Positions 27,524-37,264 of a DNA stretch of 64,000 bases are shown here, piece by piece. Made by a program: the position numbers and the translations under genes. The DNA comes from Gordonia mangrovi (GTDB lineage: Bacteria; Actinomycetota; Actinomycetes; Mycobacteriales; Mycobacteriaceae): contig NZ_CP102850.1 of assembly GCF_024734075.1 (NCBI RefSeq), positions 4,278,001 to 4,342,000 on the forward strand. Direction: 5' to 3'. The notes beneath the pieces were generated by a model that had not been told where the DNA came from, made no database searches, and saw nothing but the letters and a program-made list of their open reading frames with translations. The stretch's first letter is position 1; each line of letters opens with the position of its first letter.

Positions 27524-30129
27524 GAATCCATCGGATGCGACTGCGCGACTACCGAGGTGTCGCCGATCGCGACATCCGCTTCGCCGAACGCGGGGTGACC
27601 GTCGTGGAGGGTGCCAACGAGGCGGGCAAGTCGTCGATGATCGAGGCCCTCGAACTGCTCATCGACACCCGCGCCGACAGCAAAGCTGCGAAGGTGCGCG
27701 CGATCATGCCCGCAGGCCGCGATGTCGGCACCGAGGTCGAGGCCGAGATATCCTGCGGAGCCTGGCATTTCACCTACTTCAAACGGTTCAACCGGCAGCC
27801 GGCGACCAGTCTGAGCGTCCACACCCCGAGTCCCGAGCACGTCACCGGCCGCGACGCCCACGAGCGCGCGATGGAGATCCTCGGTCAGCACGCCGATCTC
27901 ACGCTGTTCCGCGCCCTTCGGTTGTTGCAGTCGGATGAGGCGGCGGGCCGTCCGGTCGGGGATAGCGCCGCCCTGGCCCGCGCCCTGGACCGAGCCTCCG
28001 AATCCGTCGACGCCGCAGCGGATTCCGCCGCCACCGTCGAGGAACAGGCGCTCATCGACGCGGCCGAAGCCGAGTACCGGCGCTACCGGACCGCGGGTCA
28101 CGGCCGTCCCACCGGGGAGTTGGCCGCGGCGCTGCGGGACGTCGACGAACTCGAGGAGCGTTGTCATACCCTCAGCGCGGCCCGGGACTCGGTGGACGCA
28201 GATGCCCGGCGTCTTCGCCACCTGCTCGATCGTCGTTCCGAGCTCGCCCGCACGCGGGAGCTACGGGAGGTGGAGCGGGACGAACTCGCCGTCAGCTGGT
28301 CCGAGATCGAGCGCCTGCAGTCCGAGATCTCCGCAGCCGGCGTCGAAGCGCGGCATCTGCTCGCGGTCAGTCAACTCGCGCAGCGAGACCTGGCCGACCG
28401 AGACCGGGTGGCGACCCAGATCGCCGCGGCGACCGCCGACACCGAACGGCTGGACGGCGACATCGCCACCCGCGATGCACTGGCCGAACAGGCCGAGGCC
28501 TCGGCGCAGCAACTCGACGACGAACTGCGGGCCGTCCGTGATCGGTGGCAGACGGCCCGGACCGCGCTGTCGGCCGCACAGGTGGCGCAGCGCATCCGGG
28601 ACCACCGTCGCGCCCTGCACGATCTCGACGAGCGTCTCACCGAGCTCGATCGCATCGCGACGGACTCGTCGGTGGTGGACGAGTCCTTGCGGGGCAACAC
28701 GGTTGACGCGCAGGCCGTGCGCACCGCAGTCGATCTGGCCCGCCGTCGAGCGGTGGCACAGGCGAGGTTGGAGGCGGTCACGGCGCGTCTCACCGTCGAG
28801 CCCACCGGCGCGGTGCCGGTCACCGTGGACGGCGAGATCGTCGCCGCCACCACCGATCGGGTTGCGGTGACCGACACGGTCATCGAGGTCGCCGGGGTGG
28901 TCGCCGTCACGGTACGGCCCGGCGCCGACGCCGCCGGCCCGGCCGACGAGCTCGCGACCGTGGACAACGACATCGCGGCGTTCTGCAGGCGGCACGACCT
29001 CGCCGTCCTCGACGACCATGCGCAGCGGGCGCGTGAGCGGGCAGATCTGGTCGAGCGGCAGTCAGGGTTGCAGCGCCGGACCCGCGAGCTCATCGGCGAC
29101 CGGGGCCACCGGGCGATGCTCGACGAACGCGACGAATTGCGTGCTCTCCTCGCCGAGGAACCGGCGGGCCCCGACCCGGAACCCGACGACATCGCATCGC
29201 TGGCCGCGACCGAGCGTGAGCTCGCCGAATCGGTGATGTCGGCCGAACGCGCGGTCACCGAGCAGCACTCGGCCGCCCGCGAGGCGCGCGCCCGGGCCCG
29301 GATGGGCCGCGAACAGCGCGATCACCTGGCGGAGCAGTTGGCCGACCTACGCACCCGGCGCGCGGACCTGTGCGCCGCTCTCACCGACGACGATGCCCGT
29401 CGGACGGTCGAGGCCGCGGCCGGCCGACTGCACGACGCGCGCGACCGGCTCGCCCGGCTCGAGGCTCAGCTCGCTCGCCTCGACGTCGCCGAGATCGGAT
29501 TCCGGCGTGACCGGGTGGCGGCCGATCTGGCTGCGCTCGCGCGTGAACACGCCGACCTCGAACGCACCTCGACGGAACTACGCACACGGATCGAGCTCTA
29601 CCGCGACGAGTCGCGGCTGGACATCCTGCAGGACGCCTCGGCAGAACTCGAGGCTGCCAAGGCGCTCCGGGACCGCGTGCAGCGGCGCGCCGACGCCGCC
29701 GAATTGCTGTACCGCACCCTCGTCGACAAGCGCCGACAGGCGCGCACACGCTACGCCGATCCGTTCGCCCGTCGGCTGGAGGAACTGGGTGCGCACGTCT
29801 TCGGGGAGGGGGTTCGCTTCGATGTCGACGACAACCTGGATGTGGTGTCGCGCACCGTCGATGGCGTCACCATCGGACACGAGGCGTTGTCCGGCGGTGC
29901 GCGCGAGCAATTGGCGCTGCTCACCCGGCTGGCCTGCGCCACGCTCGTCGACGAGGCCGACGGGGTGCCGGTGCTGGTCGACGATGCGCTCGGATACAGC
30001 GATCCGCGCCGGATCGCCGCCATGGCGCAGGTACTCACCGCAGCGGGTCGCGATGCCCAGGTCATCGTGCTGACCTGCAGCCCCGACCGATATCGGGGTG
30101 TCGACGACGCCGAGATCGTCGCCGTCTGA
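27520..30129 (+). CDS. SbcC/Rad50-like coiled-coil ATPase without a zinc hook
   Basis: 869 aa, partner of the SbcD-like gene and of the Rv1278 type. Head motifs are Walker A GANEAGKSS (31-39), signature LSGGAREQLALLTR and Walker B VPVLVDDALGYSD near the C-terminus. The middle is long coiled coil, rich in Arg/Ala/Glu/Asp. No C-x-x-C zinc hook is present at the centre and the protein is shorter than most SbcC. It probably holds DNA ends for the phosphoesterase; the exact substrate is not known. Confidence 0.78.
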   Translation: MRIHRMRLRDYRGVADRDIRFAERGVTVVEGANEAGKSSMIEALELLIDTRADSKAAKVRAIMPAGRDVGTEVEAEISCGAWHFTYFKRFNRQPATSLSVHTPSPEHVTGRDAHERAMEILGQHADLTLFRALRLLQSDEAAGRPVGDSAALARALDRASESVDAAADSAATVEEQALIDAAEAEYRRYRTAGHGRPTGELAAALRDVDELEERCHTLSAARDSVDADARRLRHLLDRRSELARTRELREVERDELAVSWSEIERLQSEISAAGVEARHLLAVSQLAQRDLADRDRVATQIAAATADTERLDGDIATRDALAEQAEASAQQLDDELRAVRDRWQTARTALSAAQVAQRIRDHRRALHDLDERLTELDRIATDSSVVDESLRGNTVDAQAVRTAVDLARRRAVAQARLEAVTARLTVEPTGAVPVTVDGEIVAATTDRVAVTDTVIEVAGVVAVTVRPGADAAGPADELATVDNDIAAFCRRHDLAVLDDHAQRARERADLVERQSGLQRRTRELIGDRGHRAMLDERDELRALLAEEPAGPDPEPDDIASLAATERELAESVMSAERAVTEQHSAAREARARARMGREQRDHLAEQLADLRTRRADLCAALTDDDARRTVEAAAGRLHDARDRLARLEAQLARLDVAEIGFRRDRVAADLAALAREHADLERTSTELRTRIELYRDESRLDILQDASAELEAAKALRDRVQRRADAAELLYRTLVDKRRQARTRYADPFARRLEELGAHVFGEGVRFDVDDNLDVVSRTVDGVTIGHEALSGGAREQLALLTRLACATLVDEADGVPVLVDDALGYSDPRRIAAMAQVLTAAGRDAQVIVLTCSPDRYRGVDDAEIVAV

Positions 30130-30163
30130 GGACCGGCGGCAGATTCGACGCGCCGCGGCGGTT

Positions 30164-30193
30164 TTGGGATCACCGTGACGGGTGCGCTACGCT
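30164..30193 (+). promoter_or_regulatory. Candidate promoter of the tRNA-Arg gene
   Basis: TTGGGA (30164-30169) and TACGCT (30188-30193) are 18 bp apart, which places the RNA start near 30200, ten bases before the mature tRNA. Read by eye; consensus match is moderate. Confidence 0.35.
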
Positions 30194-30209
30194 AACCCTC
30201 GCCCGATGA

Positions 30210-30282
30210 GCCCCCGTAGCTCAGGGGATAGAGCGTCTGCCTCCGGAGCAGAAGGCCATAGGTTCGAATCCTATCGGGGGCA
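30210..30282 (+). tRNA. tRNA-Arg (anticodon CCG)
   Basis: A 73-nt cloverleaf can be drawn. The acceptor stem GCCCCCG (30210-30216) pairs with CGGGGGC (30275-30281), with A as discriminator. The D arm is GCTC/GAGC. The anticodon stem TCTGC/GCAGA encloses the loop CTCCGGA, so the anticodon is CCG and reads CGG. The T arm is ATAGG-TTCGAAT-CCTAT. The CCA end is not encoded. A tRNA-Arg upstream of argS is also the arrangement in mycobacteria. Confidence 0.96.
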
Positions 30283-30318
30283 CAGTGACATCCCGGCCAC
30301 CCGGCCGACACGCCAAAG

Positions 30319-30376
30319 ACCTCACCTCTCGCCACCGACCTTCCGCACGACGAAGGTCGGTGCCGACAGGTGAGGT
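30319..30376 (+). terminator. Two-step hairpin between tRNA-Arg and argS
   Basis: ACCTCACCT (30319-30327) pairs with AGGTGAGGT (30368-30376), and inside it CACCGACCTT (30333-30342) pairs with AAGGTCGGTG (30353-30362). TTTCT follows. It can end the tRNA transcript, but its place before argS also allows a leader or attenuator role. Confidence 0.5.
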
Positions 30377-30437
30377 TTCTGCATTTGGCAGGAGGCGATT
30401 ATCCCCACGAGGACGTGGGCCAATAGGATGGTCTCCT

Positions 30438-32090
30438 GTGACTCCCGCCGACCTCGCTGCGCTGCTGCGCACGGTGACCATGACCGTCGTCCGCGACCAT
30501 GGGCTCGATGACACCGTGGTGCCCGAAACCGTCGTCGTCGAGCGTCCGCGCCATGCCGACCACGGCGACTATGCGACCAACATCGCCCTGCGGATCGGCA
30601 AGAAGCTGGGAGTGGCGCCGCGTGATCTCGCCGACTGGCTCGCCGACGCGTTCGCGGCCACCGACGGCATCGCGAAGGCCGAGGTCGCCGGACCGGGCTT
30701 CGTCAACATCTGGCTGGCCGCGGCCGCGCAGAACTCGGTGGTCGCCACCGTGCTGGAGCGCGCTGCCGACTATGGGCGAGGTGACGACTTCGCCGGGCGC
30801 AAGATCAACCTCGAGTTCGTCTCGGCCAACCCGACCGGGCCCATTCACCTGGGTGGGACGCGGTGGGCGGCCGTGGGCGACGCACTCGGCCGGGTGCTCG
30901 CGGCACGCGGAGCGCAGGTCACCCGCGAGTACTACTTCAACGACCACGGAACCCAGATCGACCGGTTCGCTCGTTCGCTCGAGGCGTCGGCACGCGGGGA
31001 GGCCACGCCGGAGGACGGATACGCCGGCGACTACATCGCCGAGATCGCGGCCCACGTCGTCGCGCAGGTGCCCGACGTGCTCGACCAGCCCGACGCGCAG
31101 CGGCTGGAGACCTTCCGGTCCATCGGTGTCGACTCGATGTTCGATCACATCAAGACCAGCCTGCACGACTTCGGCACCGACTTCGACGTCTACACCCACG
31201 AGAACAAGATGTTCACCTCCGGACTGGTCGAGGAGTGCATCGGCGAGCTCAAGGCCAACGGCAACCTGTACGAGGCCGACGGGGCGTGGTGGCTGCGGTC
31301 GAGCAACTTCGGCGACGACAAAGACCGCGTGGTCATCAAGAGTGACGGCGACGCGGCCTACATCGCGGGCGACATCGCCTACTACAAGGACAAACGCAAC
31401 CGTGGATACGATCTGTGCATCTACATGCTCGGCGCCGACCACCACGGCTACATCAGCCGGTTGAAGGCGGCCGCCGCAGCTCTCGGCGACGATCCGGCCA
31501 GCGTCGAGGTGCTCATCGGGCAGATGGTCAACCTGGTGCGCGACGGTAAACCGGTCCGCATGAGCAAGCGCGCGGGCACCGTCATCACCCTCGACGACCT
31601 CGTCGACGCGGTAGGTGTCGACGCGGCACGGTATGCCCTGATCCGGTCCTCGGTCGACGTCAACATCGACATCGACCTCGACCTGCTGCGCAAACAATCC
31701 AACGACAACCCGGTGTACTACGTGCAGTACGCCCATGCCCGGTTGTCGGCGTTGTCGCGTAACGCGGTCGATCTGGGGCTGACGATGTCGACCGCGCACC
31801 TCGACCTGCTCGACGACCCGGCCGAAGGCGAACTCATCCGGACGATCGGCGATTTCGACGAAGTGGTGGACACGGCAGCGGAACTGCGTGAGCCACACCG
31901 GATCTGCCGGTACCTGGAGGGGCTCGCCGGTGCGTACCACCGGTTCTATGCCCGATGTCGGGTGCTTCCGCAGGGGGACGAGCCCGCCGGCGACATCCAT
32001 GCCGCGCGGCTCGCGCTGTGTGATGCGACCCGGCAGGTCATCGCCAACGGTCTCGACCTGGTCGGCGTCAACGCACCGGAGCGGATGTGA
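30438..32090 (+). CDS. argS: Arginyl-tRNA synthetase
   Basis: 550 aa class I synthetase that charges tRNA-Arg. The HIGH-type motif is in [10 protein letters not shown] (about 132-141), and the KMSKS-type motif is MSKRAGT (from 375). The C-terminal anticodon-binding domain ends with the typical [10 protein letters not shown]. The GTG at 30438 gives the usual length; TAGGAT (30424-30429) is 8 nt upstream, so the RNA may begin just before it. The stop overlaps the lysA start by GTGA, linking charging of Arg with the Lys/Thr genes in one operon. Confidence 0.95.
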   Translation: MTPADLAALLRTVTMTVVRDHGLDDTVVPETVVVERPRHADHGDYATNIALRIGKKLGVAPRDLADWLADAFAATDGIAKAEVAGPGFVNIWLAAAAQNSVVATVLERAADYGRGDDFAGRKINLEFVSANPTGPIHLGGTRWAAVGDALGRVLAARGAQVTREYYFNDHGTQIDRFARSLEASARGEATPEDGYAGDYIAEIAAHVVAQVPDVLDQPDAQRLETFRSIGVDSMFDHIKTSLHDFGTDFDVYTHENKMFTSGLVEECIGELKANGNLYEADGAWWLRSSNFGDDKDRVVIKSDGDAAYIAGDIAYYKDKRNRGYDLCIYMLGADHHGYISRLKAAAAALGDDPASVEVLIGQMVNLVRDGKPVRMSKRAGTVITLDDLVDAVGVDAARYALIRSSVDVNIDIDLDLLRKQSNDNPVYYVQYAHARLSALSRNAVDLGLTMSTAHLDLLDDPAEGELIRTIGDFDEVVDTAAELREPHRICRYLEGLAGAYHRFYARCRVLPQGDEPAGDIHAARLALCDATRQVIANGLDLVGVNAPERM

Positions 32091-33508
32091 ACGCGCATCC
32101 CGCCGGGCCCCGGCACGCCGACATGCTGGCTGCCCCGCATCTCGCCGAACGCCCCAGCGATCCCGCCGAACTCGCGATGATCCCGGCGAACGTGTGGCCG
32201 CGCAATGCCGTGCGGCGGGACTCCGGTGAGGTCGAGATCGCCGGGGTCGGACTCACCGAGCTCGCCGAGACCTACGGCACCCCGCTCTTCGTGGTGGACG
32301 AGGCGGACTTCCGGTCACGGTGCGCCGACATGCTTGCGGCGTTCGGCCCGTACGGGCGCGTGCACTACGCGTCGAAGGCGTTCCTGAGTACACAGGTCGC
32401 CCGATGGGTGGACGAGGAGGGGCTGTCGCTGGACGTCTGCACCGGCGGCGAGTTGGCCATCGCCCGGCACGTGGGCTTCCCGCCGGAGCGGATCGCGCTG
32501 CACGGCAACAACAAGAGCGTCGACGAACTCGCCATGGCCCTCGACATGGGTGTCGGACACATCGTCCTCGACTCCATGATCGAGATCGAGCGCCTCGACG
32601 AACTCGCCGGTGCGCGCGGGGTGGTCGCCGACGTCCTGGTCCGGGTCACCGTGGGGGTGGAGGCACACACCCACGAGTTCATCTCGACGGCGCACGACGA
32701 CCAGAAGTTCGGGTTCGCCCTGGCCGGAGGTGTGGCGATGGACGCCGTGCGCCGGGTTTTCGCGACCGACAATCTGCGCCTGGTCGGTCTGCACAGTCAC
32801 ATCGGCTCGCAGATCTTCGACATGGACGGGTTCGAGGTCGCCGCCCACCGCGTGCTGGGTCTGCTCAAAGAGATCGTGGCCGAATTCGGCGTCGACAAGA
32901 CCGCGCAGCTCTCCGTGGTGGATCTTGGTGGGGGGCTGGGTATCTCGTATCTACCGGAGGATGATCCACTACCGATCGGCGACGTCGCGGAGACCCTCGC
33001 GGACATCGTGCGGCGCGAATCGGCCGCCGTCGGCCTCCCGATGCCGACCCTCGCGGTGGAACCGGGACGGGCGGTCGCCGGGCCCGGAACGGTCACCCTG
33101 TACCGGGTGGGGACGGTCAAGGTCGTGACCGTCGGCAAGAACCTCACCCGGCGATACGTATCCGTCGACGGCGGGATGAGCGACAACATCCGCACCGGTC
33201 TGTATCAGGCCGAATACGACATCCGCCTGGTATCACGGGTGTCGCAGACGCCGGCGGTGGTCAGCCGGGTGGTCGGCAAACACTGCGAGAGCGGCGATAT
33301 CGTGATCAAGGACTGCTGGCTACCGGGCGATGTCGGCCCGGGTGACCTCGTCGCGGTCGCCGCGACCGGCGCATACTGCTATTCGATGTCGAGCCGCTAC
33401 AACATGGTGCTTCGACCGGCGGTGGCCGCCGTGCGCGCCGGCTCGGCACGCATGATGCTGCGCCGCGAGACCATTGACGATTTCCTCGCCCTGGAGGTGA
33501 CCGAATGA
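32087..33508 (+). CDS. lysA: Diaminopimelate decarboxylase
   Basis: 473 aa PLP enzyme that makes lysine from meso-diaminopimelate in the cytoplasm. The PLP lysine is in HYASKAF (Lys97). Other motifs are [25 protein letters not shown] and CESGD, with [14 protein letters not shown] near the end. The N-terminus [12 protein letters not shown] resembles mycobacterial LysA, which supports the GTG at 32087. It overlaps both argS and hom by 4 nt. Confidence 0.95.
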   Translation: MNAHPAGPRHADMLAAPHLAERPSDPAELAMIPANVWPRNAVRRDSGEVEIAGVGLTELAETYGTPLFVVDEADFRSRCADMLAAFGPYGRVHYASKAFLSTQVARWVDEEGLSLDVCTGGELAIARHVGFPPERIALHGNNKSVDELAMALDMGVGHIVLDSMIEIERLDELAGARGVVADVLVRVTVGVEAHTHEFISTAHDDQKFGFALAGGVAMDAVRRVFATDNLRLVGLHSHIGSQIFDMDGFEVAAHRVLGLLKEIVAEFGVDKTAQLSVVDLGGGLGISYLPEDDPLPIGDVAETLADIVRRESAAVGLPMPTLAVEPGRAVAGPGTVTLYRVGTVKVVTVGKNLTRRYVSVDGGMSDNIRTGLYQAEYDIRLVSRVSQTPAVVSRVVGKHCESGDIVIKDCWLPGDVGPGDLVAVAATGAYCYSMSSRYNMVLRPAVAAVRAGSARMMLRRETIDDFLALEVTE

Positions 33509-34815
33509 ACCCGACCCCGAATCGCACCATCGGCGTGGCCGTGCTCGGCATGGGCAACGTGGGGGCCGAGGTGGTCCGCATCATCTCCGACAGCGCCGAC
33601 GACCTGCGCTCACGGGTCGGCGCGCCGCTGGAGTTGCGTGGTGTGGCGGTGCGCGACCTGGCCAAACCCCGCAAGATCGCCCAAGAACTGCTGACCGACG
33701 ACCCCGAAGCGCTCGTCGCCCGCGACGACGTGGACATCGTCGTGGAACTCATGGGCGGGATCGACCCGGCGCGCGGACTCATCCGCACGGCGCTCGAGCA
33801 CGGCAAGTCGGTGGTCACCGCCAACAAGGCGCTGCTGGCCGAGTACACCGGCGAACTCGCCACCGCGGCAGCCGATGCCAAGGTGGATCTGTACTTCGAG
33901 GCCGCCGTCGCCGGTGCCATCCCGGTGGTGCGTCCCCTGATGCAGTCACTGGCGGGTGACACCGTCGAGCGGGTTGCCGGAATCGTCAACGGCACCACCA
34001 ACTTCATCCTCAGTGCCATGGACGAGACGGGCGCCGACTACGCGGAGACGCTGGCCGAGGCCGGACGGCTCGGGTACGCCGAGGCGGACCCGACGGCGGA
34101 TGTGGAGGGCTACGACGCCGCCGCCAAGGCCGCGATCCTCGCGTCGATCGCCTTCCATACCCGCGTCACCGCGGCCGACGTGCACCGCGAGGGCATCACG
34201 GCGGTGACACCCGCCGACCTGGCGGCGGCCAAGAAGTTCGATTGCACTGTCAAGCTGTTGTCGATCTGTGAGCGCGTGCACGACGCGGACGGGCGGCAAC
34301 GGATCTCGGCGCGTGTCTATCCGGCACTGATTCCACTGAGCCACCCGCTGGCCTCGGTGAACGGCGCCTTCAACGCCGTCGTCGTGGAAGCCGACAATGC
34401 CGGCCGTCTGATGTTCTACGGGCAGGGGGCCGGTGGCTCGCCCACCGCGTCGGCCGTGCTGGGCGACACGGTGATGGCGGCGCGCAACAAGGTGCACGGT
34501 GGCCGGGGGCCGCTGGAGTCGACCTACGCATCGCTACCCATCGCGCCGATCGACGATGTGCCGACCCGCTACTACATCTCGATGAAGGTGGCCGATCGCG
34601 CCGGCGTGCTCGCGCAGGTCGCCGGTGAGTTCACCAAGCGCTCCGTCTCGATCGCCGCGGTCCGGCAGGAGGGTGCGGGCGACGATGCACGGCTGATCCT
34701 GGTGACCCACCGCGCACCTGATCGCGCGCAGTCGGAATGCGTTGCCGCACTGGAAGACATGGATGCAGTGATCAAGGTGTCGAGCGTCCTGCGATTGGAA
34801 GGAACCGATGACTGA
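33505..34815 (+). CDS. hom: Homoserine dehydrogenase
   Basis: 436 aa enzyme reducing aspartate semialdehyde to homoserine, the branch point to Thr, Met and Ile. The NAD(P) site is [13 protein letters not shown] (11-23). The catalytic region has NGTTNFIL and [22 protein letters not shown]-terminal ACT domain ([21 protein letters not shown]) suggests feedback control by threonine, as in corynebacteria. ATGA overlap with lysA; its end overlaps thrC by 8 nt. Confidence 0.95.
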   Translation: MNPTPNRTIGVAVLGMGNVGAEVVRIISDSADDLRSRVGAPLELRGVAVRDLAKPRKIAQELLTDDPEALVARDDVDIVVELMGGIDPARGLIRTALEHGKSVVTANKALLAEYTGELATAAADAKVDLYFEAAVAGAIPVVRPLMQSLAGDTVERVAGIVNGTTNFILSAMDETGADYAETLAEAGRLGYAEADPTADVEGYDAAAKAAILASIAFHTRVTAADVHREGITAVTPADLAAAKKFDCTVKLLSICERVHDADGRQRISARVYPALIPLSHPLASVNGAFNAVVVEADNAGRLMFYGQGAGGSPTASAVLGDTVMAARNKVHGGRGPLESTYASLPIAPIDDVPTRYYISMKVADRAGVLAQVAGEFTKRSVSIAAVRQEGAGDDARLILVTHRAPDRAQSECVAALEDMDAVIKVSSVLRLEGTDD

Positions 34816-35887
34816 CCTGACCCCGGTGCACCGGCAGTGGCCCGGACTGATCGAGGCCTATCGTGACCGGCTGCCGGTCGGTGACGACTGGCGGGTCGTC
34901 ACCCTGTTGGAGGGCGGAACCCCGCTCATCGCCGCGCCGCATCTGTCGGAGATCACCGACTGTGAGGTGTATCTGAAGGTCGAGGGGCTCAACCCGACCG
35001 GATCGTTCAAGGACCGCGGTATGACGATGGCCGTCAGCACCGCGGTGAACAACGGCAAGACGGCAGTGCTGTGTGCGTCGACCGGCAACACGTCGGCGTC
35101 GGCCGCGGCATATGCCACCCGGGCCGGCATCACCTGCGCGGTGCTGATCCCGGAGGGCAAGATCGCCATGGGCAAGCTCGCCCAGGCCGTCATGCACGGT
35201 GCGAAGATCATCCAGGTCCAGGGAAACTTCGACGACTGCCTGGAACTGGCCCGCAAGGCGACAGCGGAGTTCGGTGAGATCGAACTGGTCAACTCGGTCA
35301 ACCCGTCCCGTATCGAGGGCCAGAAGACCGCGGCGTTCGAGATCGTCGACGTGCTCGGTCGCGCTCCCGATGTCCATGCGCTACCGGTGGGCAACGCGGG
35401 CAACATCACCGCCTACTGGAAGGGCTACACCGAGTATCACCGTGATGGGGTGAGTTCGACGCTGCCGCGCATGCTGGGCGTACAGGCGGCCGGCGCCGCA
35501 CCGCTGGTCAACGGCGCGCCCGTCAAGGAACCCGAGACCATCGCGACCGCCATCCGGATCGGGTCTCCGGCGAGCTGGAATCAGGCGGTCGCCGCCAAGG
35601 ACGAGTCGTCCGGGCAGTTCCGCGCCGCCACCGACGAGAAGCTGCTCGAGGCCTATCGCCTCATCGCGGGGCGCGAGGGCGTCTTCGTCGAACCGGCATC
35701 GGCGGCCGGCGTCGCCGGACTGCTCGCCGCGCGCGCCGACGGCTGGGTGGCCGCAGGCTCGACGGTGGTGTGCACGGTCACCGGTAACGGACTCAAGGAT
35801 CCGGACACCGCGTTGGCGGGTATGCCGGAGGTGGAGGCGATCCCGGTGGATCCGGTGGCGGTGGCCGATGCGCTCGGCGTCCGCTGA
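34808..35887 (+). CDS. thrC: Threonine synthase
   Basis: 359 aa PLP enzyme converting O-phosphohomoserine to threonine. The PLP lysine is Lys68 in [24 protein letters not shown] binds substrate phosphate, and PVGNAGN is the PLP-phosphate loop. Length and order (hom-thrC-thrB) match mycobacteria. It starts inside the last codons of hom, so translation is coupled. Confidence 0.95.
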   Translation: MTDLTPVHRQWPGLIEAYRDRLPVGDDWRVVTLLEGGTPLIAAPHLSEITDCEVYLKVEGLNPTGSFKDRGMTMAVSTAVNNGKTAVLCASTGNTSASAAAYATRAGITCAVLIPEGKIAMGKLAQAVMHGAKIIQVQGNFDDCLELARKATAEFGEIELVNSVNPSRIEGQKTAAFEIVDVLGRAPDVHALPVGNAGNITAYWKGYTEYHRDGVSSTLPRMLGVQAAGAAPLVNGAPVKEPETIATAIRIGSPASWNQAVAAKDESSGQFRAATDEKLLEAYRLIAGREGVFVEPASAAGVAGLLAARADGWVAAGSTVVCTVTGNGLKDPDTALAGMPEVEAIPVDPVAVADALGVR

Positions 35888-35909
35888 GCTCGCGGGTCTG
35901 AGTACCACG

Positions 35910-36872
35910 ATGACCGATGAGATGGCCGTCAGCGACACGAGAGTTGTGATCCCCGAAGGGGTTTCGGTTCGTGTCCGGGTTCCGGCGTCGAGCGCCAACC
36001 TGGGGCCCGGATTCGACTGCCTCGGGGTGGCCCTCGGGATCTACGACGAACTGCTGGTGGAGACCACCGCGTCGGGAGTCGAGGTCGAGGTGATCGGGGA
36101 GGCCGCCGACGAGGTCCCACGCGATGCGTCACATCTGGTGGCCCGGGCCATCTTCCGCGGTCTCGATGCGGCCGGTGCCGTGACCGGCGGCCTGAGACTC
36201 CGGTGCGTCAACGCCATTCCACACTCGCGCGGGCTGGGTTCGTCGGCGGCGGCGGCCGTCTCCGGGCTGGCCGCTGCGTCGGGTCTGCTGGAAGGCGCCG
36301 GTGTGCGCGACGCCTTCGACGCCGACGAGATGGTGCAGTTGTCATCGGAATTCGAAGGGCACCCGGACAACGCGGCCGCGAGCGTGCTGGGCTCTGCGGT
36401 GGTGACCTGGATCGAGGACGGACCCCAGGGGAATCGCTACCGTGCACGACGACTGGTGGTTCACCCGGACATCACCGCCACCGTGTTCGTCCCCGACACC
36501 GAGTCGTCGACGTCGGTCACCCGCGGGTTGCTGCCGGAATCGGTGCCTCGGCGCGACGCGGTCTTCAACGTGAGCCGGTCGGCGCTCGCAGTCGTGGCGC
36601 TGACCGCCGATCCCACGGCGCTGTTCGCTGCCACCGAGGATCGCCTGCACCAGGGCTACCGGGCCGACGCGATGGCGCCCACCGCCGGCCTCGTGTCCGA
36701 ACTGCGGTCACGGGGGCTGGCCGCGACGGTATCCGGCGCCGGACCCACGGTCCTGGTGCTGTCGGCCGGTCCGGTACCCGCCGACGCACGTGACATCGCT
36801 CTTGCCTCCGGCTATGTCCCGTCGACGGTGGCCATCGCCGGGGGAGTCGAGATCACGCGGCCCTCGCGCTGA
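35910..36872 (+). CDS. thrB: Homoserine kinase
   Basis: 320 aa GHMP-family kinase that phosphorylates homoserine for ThrC. Motifs are PASSANLGPGFDCLG at the N-terminus, the ATP loop PHSRGLGSSAAAAV, and SGAGPTVLVLS near the C-terminus. The ATG at 35910 (MTDEMAVSDTR) is used; ATG 35922 is possible, and neither has a strong ribosome site. It is the last gene of the argS-thrB run; rho follows after a 392-bp gap. Confidence 0.92.
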   Translation: MTDEMAVSDTRVVIPEGVSVRVRVPASSANLGPGFDCLGVALGIYDELLVETTASGVEVEVIGEAADEVPRDASHLVARAIFRGLDAAGAVTGGLRLRCVNAIPHSRGLGSSAAAAVSGLAAASGLLEGAGVRDAFDADEMVQLSSEFEGHPDNAAASVLGSAVVTWIEDGPQGNRYRARRLVVHPDITATVFVPDTESSTSVTRGLLPESVPRRDAVFNVSRSALAVVALTADPTALFAATEDRLHQGYRADAMAPTAGLVSELRSRGLAATVSGAGPTVLVLSAGPVPADARDIALASGYVPSTVAIAGGVEITRPSR

Positions 36873-37264
36873 CCGGGCCAGCAGTGGGGCCGCACTGGAC
36901 GACGCCGCAGCCGCGCCGGACCGGGTGGTGGTACCCGGTCTCGGGAAGAAATGGAGTTGCGGGCGTGTTGCCCGTATTATCTGGACGAGCTACCATAAAC
37001 TGGTCTAGCCGCGCAGGCTTGTCTTGCCGTGCTCCTCTCCGATCTACGATCCAGGCTGCTGGCCCGGTGCCGGTCGCACGATCTTCCGTCAGGAGTCGCC
37101 GAGCACGTCCATCGGACACACCGGAGCGGACCACATTTCTTCTGACCGTCCTCTGAGGAGATTCCCAGAGACATCTCTGACGGGGACGAAGCCCGCCGCA
37201 CGCGGCGGGGTGACAAAGGAACCCCGATCGGCCCAGCTCTGCTCGGGGGAACGAAAGGACATCC
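36873..37264 (+). promoter_or_regulatory. rho promoter and long 5' leader
   Basis: This 392-bp gap has no credible gene. TTGCCC (36968-36973) and TACCAT (36991-36996), spacer 17, form a good promoter, giving a leader of about 260 nt. Near its end CCGCCGCA faces CGCGGCGG (37193-37211 region), a small GC-rich hairpin, and GAAAGGA (37253-37259) is the ribosome site. Long leaders on rho commonly serve autoregulation by termination; no specific switch could be identified. Confidence 0.5.

Noticed and set aside
30210..30282. tRNA-Arg as an integration site of a mobile element
   Set aside because: There is no integrase and no repeated 3' tRNA end; core genes sit on both sides in the usual order.
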